Below are positions 1 through 6,053 of a DNA stretch of 6,592 nt, one piece after another (the stretch's first letter is position 1; each line of letters starts with the position of its first letter). The stretch is taken from positions 1 through 6,592 of the forward strand of contig JANLHA010000067.1 of the NCBI GenBank assembly GCA_024653845.1. The letters run 5' to 3'. A model generated the notes under the pieces. It was given only the letters and a program-made list of their open reading frames with translations. It ran no database searches and had not been told where the DNA came from. The translations under genes were made by a program, and so were the position numbers. This DNA comes from Candidatus Omnitrophota bacterium (GTDB lineage Bacteria > Omnitrophota > Gorgyraeia > Zapsychrales > JANLHA01).

Positions 1-78
1 GCTCCGCAGGGCATTGCTGCTTATGTTCCTCTTGTGGAAGAAGTTCCTTTAAGCTATGTGAGCCAGGTCTATGAATGA
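1..78 (+). CDS. C-terminal fragment of an unrecognised upstream gene
   Basis: Frame 1 is open from the first base to a TGA at 76-78 and gives 25 residues, ending in PLSYVSQVYE. The start lies outside the window. The codons look like those of the neighbours. The stop overlaps the next gene's ATG (71-73) by 8 bases, the sort of stop/start overlap seen in translationally coupled operon genes. I do not recognise the family from so short a tail, and no catalytic motif is visible. Its reality rests on the open frame and the junction. Its membership in the same operon is inferred from the overlap. Confidence 0.6.
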   Translation, partial: APQGIAAYVPLVEEVPLSYVSQVYE

Positions 79-1084
79 AATAATCCCTGAATTGAAAAAA
101 GACATCATCGCCATTGGCCGTGTCCTTTGGGAGAAAGAATTGGCCACGGGGTTGAATGGCAACATCAGCGCGCGCGTTGATGAAAAACATATTGTTTTAA
201 CAGCCACCAAGACGTGTCTTGGATTATTGCAAGAAAATGAAATCCTTTTGACAGATTTAGAAGGCCAGGTCATTGGGGAGGGACAAGTTTCGACAGAGCG
301 GTTACTTCATACGGAAATTTATAAGAATTTTCCAGACGCTCAGGCCGTGATCCATACCCATACGACATACACCAATGCTTATTTTCTTGAGAATGATTCC
401 TTAGAGCCAAGGATTTTTGAGTCAAAATTTTATTTGGGTGAAGTTGAGGCGGTTCCTCAGGTAACGCCATCGGTTACGGACGCAGGTCCCGTTGTTGCCG
501 CGCTGAAGAAAAATAATATTGTTGTCTTGAAAAATCATGGTGTGGTTGCCATGGGCAAAGATTTATTTGATTGCTTTCTTTTGATCCAGTGCTTGGAAGA
601 TGCGGTCAAGATTGATGTGATCAGCCGATTGTATCAGAAGACGCATGGCGGGAAGTCGCACGCTGTTTCGAGCCCGAAGACTGTAAAGTCTAAGAATGTT
701 TCTACTAAAAAGTACAAGCTTTTTTCCACGGAGCAGATCGATGAGATTGTCAAAATCGTCAACGATGACTCCAAAATGCAGGAATTGGGACGACAGACCG
801 CTATGAATATGGATTTGGCGGTGAAGCTCGATGAAACAGGAGATGTTTTTAGTTTTCGTTTTGAAAATGGCCGGATTGTCAATGTGGGACGAGAAGATGG
901 AGTGGAATTTGTGATTTCGGCTCCTGAAACGATTTGGCGCGCGGTCTTCAATCGGGAGATCGATCCTTTTGTCGCGACGACGCAGAAGAAGATGAATCTT
1001 CATGGAGACTTTGGCAAGATTTCCAAATGGTACGCGCCTTGCAGCCGGATTTTTGAGTTGTGGACGAAGGTCCCTGTGGAGTAA
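71..1084 (+). CDS. class II aldolase/adducin-family protein with C-terminal SCP2-like domain
   Basis: A 337-residue two-domain protein. Residues 1-190 match the class II (zinc) aldolase fold typified by L-fuculose-1-phosphate aldolase. The phosphate-loop-like GLNGNIS is at 27-33, the STE motif has the catalytic/metal Glu at E76, IHTHTT supplies H95 and H97, and KNHG supplies H156. All expected zinc ligands are therefore present and the domain is probably active, cleaving or forming a C-C bond or performing a related lyase/dehydratase reaction; the substrate is unknown. A Ser/Lys-rich linker (about 192-214) leads to residues 218-335, which resemble SCP2 sterol-carrier domains (FSFRFENGRIV, APETIW, LHGDFGKISKW) that bind lipids or acyl chains. 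Ordinary aldolases of this class are about 210-230 residues, so the tail is a real extension. The start overlaps the upstream stop by 8 bases and has only a weak AGG upstream, suggesting coupling. No signal peptide is seen, so it is probably cytosolic. The aldolase domain is secure; the SCP2 assignment is somewhat less so. Confidence 0.87.
   Translation: MNEIIPELKKDIIAIGRVLWEKELATGLNGNISARVDEKHIVLTATKTCLGLLQENEILLTDLEGQVIGEGQVSTERLLHTEIYKNFPDAQAVIHTHTTYTNAYFLENDSLEPRIFESKFYLGEVEAVPQVTPSVTDAGPVVAALKKNNIVVLKNHGVVAMGKDLFDCFLLIQCLEDAVKIDVISRLYQKTHGGKSHAVSSPKTVKSKNVSTKKYKLFSTEQIDEIVKIVNDDSKMQELGRQTAMNMDLAVKLDETGDVFSFRFENGRIVNVGREDGVEFVISAPETIWRAVFNREIDPFVATTQKKMNLHGDFGKISKWYAPCSRIFELWTKVPVE
1078..1081 (+). 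promoter_or_regulatory. ribosome binding site of the aldehyde dehydrogenase gene
   Basis: GGAG lies 6 bases before the ATG at 1088 and overlaps the last codons and stop of the aldolase gene. It supports the long start at 1088 over in-frame ATGs at 1160 and 1166, which have no comparable Shine-Dalgarno sequence. Confidence 0.6.
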
Positions 1085-1087
1085 GAA

Positions 1088-2665
1088 ATGAAACTCAAGC
1101 AAGGGATTGATCTTGCCCGAACAGTTTTGAATTACGGCCAGCGATCTTTATTGAGCAAAATGAATATGTTAAAAGTCGAACAGCAACAATTTGATGTGTT
1201 GATTGATGGGAAGATTCGGCCAGCTTCAGGAGAGCGTTATTTTGAAGCGATCAATCCGTCGACCGGCGAAGTTCTTGCCAAGATTGCGGATGCTTCGTTG
1301 GAAGACATGCAAGAAGCCGTTGCTGCGGCTCGGCGAGCTTTTGATGATGGCCTGTGGTCAGAAATGAGTGTGGCTGAGCGAGGAATTTATTTGAGAAAGT
1401 TGGGCGCGCTCATTCGTACTCATGCGAAAGAATTGGCGGATTTGGAATCCCTGAATGTCGGCAAAACCATCAAGCAATCCACATTCATTGATGTCCCCAC
1501 GACAGCGGAAGTTTTTGAACATTTTGCTAACGTCGATGAATTGTTGAAAGAGCGAAAGAATCCGGTCACATCCATGCCGGTGGAAAGTGTCACACGTTTT
1601 GAACCGATGGGTGTTGTTGGGGCGATCATTCCCTGGAATTATCCATTGATTATGGCGGCATGGAAATTGGCTCCAGCGTTGGCCGCAGGTAACGCCGTGG
1701 TTTTGAAGCCTTCCTCTCTGGGCAGTGCCTCGATCATGAAATTGGCGGAATTGATCAATGAAGTCGGATTTCCTCAAGGCGTTGTGAATATCGTCTCAAC
1801 CAAGAATCATGAGGCCGCTCTATTATTAGTGAAGAGCCCTGATGTGAACATGATCAGTTTTACCGGTGGAACCTCGACGGGAAAAGAGATCATGCGTTTG
1901 GCCGCTGACGGGGTGAAGAAGGTGAGTCTCGAGCTCGGTGGAAAATCGGCCAATATTGTTTTTGCAGATTGTGATTTTGAAACAGCTTTGGGTGCGACGA
2001 TGTCATCGATTTTTATGAATCAAGGGCAGATGTGTACGGCCTGTTCTCGATTACTTCTGGAAGACAAAATTTATGATCAGTTTGTTGCCAAGTTGGTTGA
2101 GAAAACCAAGCAGCTCAAGATTGGCAACGCATTGGATTATCAGGTCAATTTTGGGCCGGTGATCAGTCGTGAGCATCGTGATCAAATTTTGCAATGGGTG
2201 GAGAAGGGAAAAAAAGAAGGGGCCGAGGCGCTCTGTGGCGGGAGAATTGCGCAAGGAGAAGGACTTCAAGATGGATCTTATTTTGAGCCGACCATTTTGG
2301 CGAATGTGAAAGCATCGATGACGATTGCTCAGGAAGAAATTTTTGGACCGGTTCTCTGTGTGATGAGGTTTTCATCCGAAGATGAGGCAGTAAAAATTGC
2401 AAATGATTCTAAATATGGCTTGGCCGCATGTGTGTGGACTCAAGATGTCGAGAAGGCCAATCGCGTTTCAAAAAAGTTACAGTGCGGGACGGTATGGGTT
2501 AATATTTACGGCGGTTTTTTCCCTGAAGCGTCTTTTGGTGGATATAAGCAAAGTGGTTTAGGGAGAGAGTCAGGAGTTGAAGGGCTTTTGGAATACACTC
2601 AAACAAAACATGTTTGTACAGATAAAACTCCGTCGGGAAAACCTTTAGTAGCAGGATGGTTTTAG
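1088..2665 (+). CDS. NAD(P)-dependent aldehyde dehydrogenase
   Basis: A 525-residue member of the aldehyde dehydrogenase superfamily, which oxidises an aldehyde to a carboxylate through a cysteine thiohemiacetal. The full active-site set is visible: PWNYP with N184, VVLKP with K207, the nucleotide loop FTGGTSTG (258-265), LELGG with general base E282, GQMCTA with nucleophile C316, EEIFGP with E417, and the C-terminal FGGYKQSGLGRE (483-494). The residue four past the start of the K207 motif, which in many NAD-specific members is Glu (KPxE), is Ser210 here. That can accompany NADP use or relaxed cofactor choice. The canonical domain begins near residue 36 (VLIDGKIRPASG), so about 30 basic residues precede it; the start at 1088 is chosen for its GGAG. 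It begins 3 bases after the aldolase stop, so the two are surely co-transcribed and may act in sequence on an aldehyde. The substrate cannot be named from sequence. Betaine-aldehyde, retinal-type and aromatic-aldehyde dehydrogenases all share these motifs. Confidence 0.95.
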   Translation: MKLKQGIDLARTVLNYGQRSLLSKMNMLKVEQQQFDVLIDGKIRPASGERYFEAINPSTGEVLAKIADASLEDMQEAVAAARRAFDDGLWSEMSVAERGIYLRKLGALIRTHAKELADLESLNVGKTIKQSTFIDVPTTAEVFEHFANVDELLKERKNPVTSMPVESVTRFEPMGVVGAIIPWNYPLIMAAWKLAPALAAGNAVVLKPSSLGSASIMKLAELINEVGFPQGVVNIVSTKNHEAALLLVKSPDVNMISFTGGTSTGKEIMRLAADGVKKVSLELGGKSANIVFADCDFETALGATMSSIFMNQGQMCTACSRLLLEDKIYDQFVAKLVEKTKQLKIGNALDYQVNFGPVISREHRDQILQWVEKGKKEGAEALCGGRIAQGEGLQDGSYFEPTILANVKASMTIAQEEIFGPVLCVMRFSSEDEAVKIANDSKYGLAACVWTQDVEKANRVSKKLQCGTVWVNIYGGFFPEASFGGYKQSGLGRESGVEGLLEYTQTKHVCTDKTPSGKPLVAGWF

Positions 2666-2684
2666 ATATCAATCATTCAAAAAT

Positions 2685-2690
2685 AAGGAG
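2685..2690 (+). promoter_or_regulatory. strong ribosome binding site of the radical SAM gene
   Basis: AAGGAG sits 9 bases before the ATG at 2700, inside the longest non-coding gap of the window (2666-2699). It is the best Shine-Dalgarno match here and suggests strong independent initiation at this gene. The 34-base gap is A/T-rich, and I see no hairpin or convincing -35/-10 pair in it. Confidence 0.75.
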
Positions 2691-2699
2691 ATTAAAAAC

Positions 2700-4169
2700 A
2701 TGAAAGTTTTATTTTTAACCCCACCTCTTAAAGCCTGGGATTCACATGGAAATCATAAAGCTTGTAATCAGATGCACGCGCAAATCGCAGCTTATCTCCG
2801 TGAGAAGGGGCTAGCGAGTGTTGAGGCATTAGACTGTCGGGCTCTGGATATGGATTGGGATGCGATGCTTAAATATGTGCAGAATAGTCGACCGGACATC
2901 GTGTTCGTCGGTGAACTTTTGCATTCCACGTGCGGTGCCGCAATCATCTGGTATTTCAATGAAGGGCTAAGAATCATTAAAGAGAAAATGCCTCAGGTGA
3001 AGACTATCGCTGGTGGCCTTTGGTATTCAGGTGATTATGAAAGGCAAATGCGCTTGAATCCCTGGATTGATTACGTCATGCTCGGGGAAGCGGAGCTGAC
3101 TATAGAAGATTTGATCAACAACATCAAAAATCCACAGAAGAATAATCGTGATATTCCCGGGTTGGTTTCCCGCGATAATGATGGAAATATTGTCCTCGGC
3201 CCCCATCGTGATCTGATTCCTGATCTCAATGTTCTTCCGATGCCGGCATATGATTTATTCCCTATGGATAAATATGTTGGTCATACGTATTGGAAGCCGT
3301 TTGCTGAACTCATGACTTCCCGTGGCTGTCCTGGGAAATGTCATTTTTGTTATGAATGGGCCTTGTATGATAGCCGTACGGCTTTGAAGGATTTCACTTC
3401 CTGGCGCGGGCTTAAGGGTAAACGGATCGTCGATGAATTGGATTTGTTGGAAAAGAAATATCATATTAACACCGTCGTCTTTCAAGACGATGCTTTCAAT
3501 ACGGATACCGCAGCCATGATTGAATTCTGCGAAGAGAAAATCAAGCGTGGGAATAAGATTGATTGGGTTTGTTTGGGGCGTGCTGATCAATGGGTCTCCC
3601 AGCATGATATTTTACCCTTAATGAAAAAGGCAGGGCTGTTTCTTGCTTTAACAGGGGTTGAAGTCGAAGACGATATGACACTGGCCAAGCAAGGGAAAGG
3701 TGTCACGATTGATCAAATTCAAAAAACGATCCGTATTTTGCGTGAGCAGGATATTGGGAGTGTTGGGACAGTTTTGATTGGTCTCAAAGACGACACCGAG
3801 GCAAAAATTAAAGAACGTCTTCGGGTGGCCGACGAGATTGACCCAGACATTTTTGCTTTAGATTATTTGACACCGGTTCCTAATTCCCCTGATTGGCGAT
3901 ATGCCATCAAGCAGGGATGGTTTGATCCCGATAAAATTGACCTTAAGCTTTGGGATTTTCAACATCCGGTTATCCCTACAAATTATCTGACGGTTGAAGA
4001 GGTTGGTCGTTTAGGGGCCTGGTGTATGCGCGAATATTATTCCAAGCCAGAGCGAATTCACCGCATTATGGAAAGTAATTATGATATGAAGGTGAAGCTT
4101 TGTGTTAAGGATTTTATGAACAATATTTCCAAGTGGGAAGCCAATTCTCGCGTCGGAACAAGCGTATAG
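2700..4169 (+). CDS. cobalamin-binding-domain radical SAM protein (BchE-like)
   Basis: A 489-residue class B-type radical SAM enzyme. Residues 1-160 form a Rossmann-like B12-binding domain: MKVLFLTPP at the start, PDIVFVGE at 65-72, and GGLWYS followed by DYVMLGEAE at 105-132, a form of the usual GG...iDyvv.GEgE signature. The base-off ligand motif DxHxxG is absent. The SAM core starts with MTSRGCPGKCHFC; C210, C214 and C217 (CxxxCxxC) would hold the 4Fe-4S cluster. Downstream come FQDDAF (261-266), LTGVEVEDD (317-325), VLIGLKDDTE (358-367) and TPVPNSPDW (391-399), the family's usual order. The C-terminal 90 residues form a substrate-side extension. Relatives include the anaerobic Mg-protoporphyrin cyclase BchE, hopanoid enzymes and various methyltransferases, so the reaction cannot be fixed. 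Radical cyclisation, oxygen-independent ring oxidation or C-methylation are all possible. It is followed at once by a PCP_red-like gene, also a chlorophyll-pathway-type domain. Enzymes of this type are oxygen-sensitive and cytosolic. Confidence 0.93.
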   Translation: MKVLFLTPPLKAWDSHGNHKACNQMHAQIAAYLREKGLASVEALDCRALDMDWDAMLKYVQNSRPDIVFVGELLHSTCGAAIIWYFNEGLRIIKEKMPQVKTIAGGLWYSGDYERQMRLNPWIDYVMLGEAELTIEDLINNIKNPQKNNRDIPGLVSRDNDGNIVLGPHRDLIPDLNVLPMPAYDLFPMDKYVGHTYWKPFAELMTSRGCPGKCHFCYEWALYDSRTALKDFTSWRGLKGKRIVDELDLLEKKYHINTVVFQDDAFNTDTAAMIEFCEEKIKRGNKIDWVCLGRADQWVSQHDILPLMKKAGLFLALTGVEVEDDMTLAKQGKGVTIDQIQKTIRILREQDIGSVGTVLIGLKDDTEAKIKERLRVADEIDPDIFALDYLTPVPNSPDWRYAIKQGWFDPDKIDLKLWDFQHPVIPTNYLTVEEVGRLGAWCMREYYSKPERIHRIMESNYDMKVKLCVKDFMNNISKWEANSRVGTSV

Positions 4170-4177
4170 GTTTGCTT

Positions 4178-4185
4178 AGAGGAGA
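4178..4185 (+). promoter_or_regulatory. ribosome binding site that sets the start of the PCP_red-like gene
   Basis: AGAGGAGA ends 4 bases before the ATG at 4190, with the GGAG core 5 bases away. It falls after the stop of the radical SAM gene (4167-4169). It argues for the start at 4190 rather than the in-frame ATG at 4133, which would lie inside the preceding gene and add a 19-residue basic leader unrelated to the domain. Confidence 0.75.
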
Positions 4186-4189
4186 ATAT

Positions 4190-4486
4190 ATGATCACATC
4201 TGCTCAAATTCAATGGGAACCCAAAGCTCTCGAGAAATATGAGAATATGATTCAGAAAATTCCTTTTTTTCATCGAGAGATCGCTAAAAAAGTGGTGGAT
4301 AAAAAAGCCCCACAATTTGCCCAGCAGCGTGGTTCCGAGATGGTGGAAGAGTCTGATATTGTAGAGGCCTTTTTTTCGGAAGTGCCCAAAGCGTTTTATA
4401 GCTTGATGGTGCGGCTTCTCGATGAAGTCGGATTTGAATATCGTGATTATGGCAAATTGAGCCATGCTCAAAAAACAACGCCCTAA
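4190..4486 (+). CDS. stand-alone PCP_red-domain-like small protein
   Basis: A 98-residue protein. Residues 9-62 resemble the PCP_red domain, known as the C-terminal domain of the BchB/ChlB subunit of light-independent protochlorophyllide reductase. The visible pattern is W9-x-P-x-A followed by KIPFFHREIAKK (23-34), then a helix, QQRGSEMVEESDIVEA (45-60) and a Pro. In DPOR this domain helps close the pocket around the tetrapyrrole. Here the nitrogenase-like part is missing, so the protein cannot be a reductase by itself and would more likely be a partner or substrate-binding accessory. No cysteine is present in the 98 residues, so it holds no Cys-ligated cluster. Residues 67-98 are an added helix and polar tail. 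The start at 4190 follows AGAGGAGA; the open frame extends upstream to 4133, but that part is probably untranslated. The gene lies 20 bases after the radical SAM gene and overlaps the next gene by 23 bases, so it is clearly co-expressed. The domain call rests on pattern memory of a short motif. Confidence 0.75.
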   Translation: MITSAQIQWEPKALEKYENMIQKIPFFHREIAKKVVDKKAPQFAQQRGSEMVEESDIVEAFFSEVPKAFYSLMVRLLDEVGFEYRDYGKLSHAQKTTP

Positions 4487-5012
4487 AGAACATGATGTCA
4501 GTCACTACTTTTTTTTCGTGGAAGTTCCGGTGCAAGTTGTTGCAGCGGAAGCCATGCTATGGGGCGAGTCTGCGTGGTGGCCCAAGAACTCTTTGACGCA
4601 TTATATTAAAGAAATGCCAGGGGATTTGAAAGTCGGAACTCGATACAAGCAAATCATTCATAAACCTTTTGCTCCATCGTGGACAGTCGAAATTACGAAG
4701 TTTATTCCTAATCGTCTTATTGAGAGAAAATTTGTGAATGGGATGTTTAAAGGTTATGAGCTATTGATCATTGGAGAGCGCGCGAACGGGACGAGGGTGG
4801 ATTACGAATTGCATTATAAGATTCGTGGCCTTTTCAATATGATCCTTTGGCCATATTATCTGCGTAAACAGTATGATATGAATGCCAAGTTGATCATGTC
4901 GGCCTTAAAAGAACGTGTGATCCAAAAGAATCAAGAGCAGGCAGCCAAGAATTCTAAGATGAATCATTTGAAAAATAACAAAAATAATAATAAAGAGAAA
5001 TCAGGGAAATGA
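4464..5012 (+). CDS. SRPBCC/START-fold protein, polyketide cyclase/dehydrase superfamily
   Basis: A 182-residue protein with the SRPBCC layout. An N-terminal strand (HYFFFVEVPV, 14-23) is followed by a helix and an aromatic WWPKN at 38-42, a strand-rich middle with G58, P71-SW and IPNRLIERKF (81-90), GMFKGYELLI (93-102), and a C-terminal long helix after WPYYLRKQY (129-137). This helix-grip fold makes a deep hydrophobic pocket and includes type II polyketide aromatases/cyclases, START lipid carriers and CoxG-like proteins. No diagnostic catalytic residues are certain. Next to a KS-alpha-like gene a cyclase or intermediate-binding role is plausible, but this is inferred. The last 30 residues (about 153-182) are Lys/Asn/Gln-rich and look disordered. 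The start at 4464 overlaps the preceding gene by 23 bases with little Shine-Dalgarno signal, implying coupling. The next in-frame ATG is residue 31, which would remove the first strand. The stop shares ATGA with the next gene. Confidence 0.8.
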   Translation: MLKKQRPKEHDVSHYFFFVEVPVQVVAAEAMLWGESAWWPKNSLTHYIKEMPGDLKVGTRYKQIIHKPFAPSWTVEITKFIPNRLIERKFVNGMFKGYELLIIGERANGTRVDYELHYKIRGLFNMILWPYYLRKQYDMNAKLIMSALKERVIQKNQEQAAKNSKMNHLKNNKNNNKEKSGK

Positions 5013-6037
5013 GAGTCGCAATTATTGGTGGAGGAGCTATTGGTTCTGTGGTCGCAGCTCAGCTGAGCAAAGCGAAAGTGTCTGTTTATTTAGTGGGCCG
5101 CAAGGATCACGTCGAAGCCATTCGCCAAAATGGGTTGCAAGTGGAATCAGGGCAGGGAACTGAACAGATTCGTTTTGAGGTGGGAACTCAATTGAATCAG
5201 GAATATGATTTGGTGATTTTTGCGACGAAGACCCAAGATCTCAAGCAGGCTTATCAGGAGAATCAAAAATTTTTAGGAACATGTTTGTTGATGACCAGCC
5301 AAAACGGTGTGCAGGCGGATCAGGTTCTGAAATCGTTAGGCGTTGATGAGAAAAGATTGATCAGTAGCATTGTTCTTTTTGGTTCGACGTATACGCAGCC
5401 AGGTCAGATTGTTTATAATTTCCCCGGAGATTGGATTATTGGAAGTGCATTTGGAGCGAACGAAGAACGTGTTGCTCAGGTTGCTGAAGTTTTGAAGAAA
5501 GCTTTCAGTGTGGTGGTGAGCTCCAATATTGTGGGGATGAAGTGGCTGAAACTTTTTATCAATTTTAATAATTGCATCCCAGCAATGACGGGAAAATCCA
5601 TGCAAGAGACTTTTGCGGATCAAGATTTATGCCGATTAAGCATTTTGCTTTTAAGAGAAGGCGTCGACGTTGTCAAGAAGGCTGGGATTGAGCTCGTTTC
5701 GCTTCCGTCATTTCCGACGGAACGCATCTATGGATTGGCATCCATGCCGCTTGATCAGGCTGCGGAAATCATGCATCAGCGTTTGACGACGCTGAGTAAA
5801 CAGCCGCTTTACGGTTCGATTTTGCAAAGCATCCTGCGAGGGAAGGCTAGCGAGATCGACTATATTAATGGAGAGGTCGCTCTTTTGGCTGAGCGTTTGG
5901 GAATTTCTGCGCCGCTCAACCGTCGGGTGGTCGAGTTGGTTCATCAGGTTGAAGAGCACGGGAAGTTTTTGAAATCAGAAGAAATTAAAAAAGAGTTTGG
6001 ATTATCGGGGACCACGGTTGCCGCTGCGTTCTCTTAA
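5009..6037 (+). CDS. ketopantoate reductase-family (ApbA/PanE-like) NAD(P)-dependent oxidoreductase
   Basis: A 342-residue protein, slightly longer than the roughly 300-residue E. coli PanE. The N-terminal Rossmann fold opens with AIIGGGAIGS (4-13, GxGxxG), then YLVGR (27-31) and FATKTQD (71-77), where K74 is in the usual conserved position, and MTSQNGV (95-101). The all-alpha C-terminal domain has MKWLKLFINFNN (177-188); K181 corresponds to the catalytic Lys of PanE, and N185 to a substrate Asn. The EIDYING signature is at 282-288. The second Asn, normally eight after the Lys, is replaced by C189, with N188 beside it; this occurs in diverged family members. The family reduces 2-keto acids to 2-hydroxy acids. 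In PanE the step is ketopantoate to pantoate in CoA synthesis. Inside this operon a tailoring ketoreductase acting on a pathway ketone is as likely as pantothenate synthesis, so I give no symbol. It starts within the previous stop (ATGA overlap), with AGGG just upstream. Confidence 0.9.
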   Translation: MRVAIIGGGAIGSVVAAQLSKAKVSVYLVGRKDHVEAIRQNGLQVESGQGTEQIRFEVGTQLNQEYDLVIFATKTQDLKQAYQENQKFLGTCLLMTSQNGVQADQVLKSLGVDEKRLISSIVLFGSTYTQPGQIVYNFPGDWIIGSAFGANEERVAQVAEVLKKAFSVVVSSNIVGMKWLKLFINFNNCIPAMTGKSMQETFADQDLCRLSILLLREGVDVVKKAGIELVSLPSFPTERIYGLASMPLDQAAEIMHQRLTTLSKQPLYGSILQSILRGKASEIDYINGEVALLAERLGISAPLNRRVVELVHQVEEHGKFLKSEEIKKEFGLSGTTVAAAFS

Positions 6038-6053
6038 ATACGGAGTCAGAAAT

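Noticed and set aside
722..1069. Eukaryotic origin suggested by the sterol-carrier-like domain
   Set aside because: SCP2 domains are common in bacteria, and the gene has bacterial start and stop overlaps and no introns.
563..1102. 179-codon open frame on the minus strand across the aldolase gene
   Set aside because: It lies wholly opposite a well-supported gene, and its translation is rich in Arg, Leu and His with no recognisable motif. It is a shadow of the + strand codon pattern.
2666..2699. Internal promoter or terminator in the longest gap
   Set aside because: The 34 bases are A/T-rich, but I see only the ribosome binding site: no inverted repeat with a T-run and no convincing -35/-10 pair.
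4133..4189. 19-residue N-terminal extension of the PCP_red-like protein
   Set aside because: It overlaps the end of the radical SAM gene and has no ribosome binding site, whereas a strong one precedes the ATG at 4190.
2700..4486. A bacteriochlorophyll biosynthesis locus
   Set aside because: Only distant BchE-like and PCP_red-like domains are present. There is no nitrogenase-like reductase, chelatase or methyltransferase of that pathway, and the neighbours point to polyketide or lipid chemistry.
4509..4516. Run of eight T (with T7 runs at 4264-4270 and 4370-4376) as a slippage or phase-variation site
   Set aside because: The runs lie in intact frames encoding Phe-rich strands, and the proteins read through normally. 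Nothing downstream suggests an alternative frame in use.
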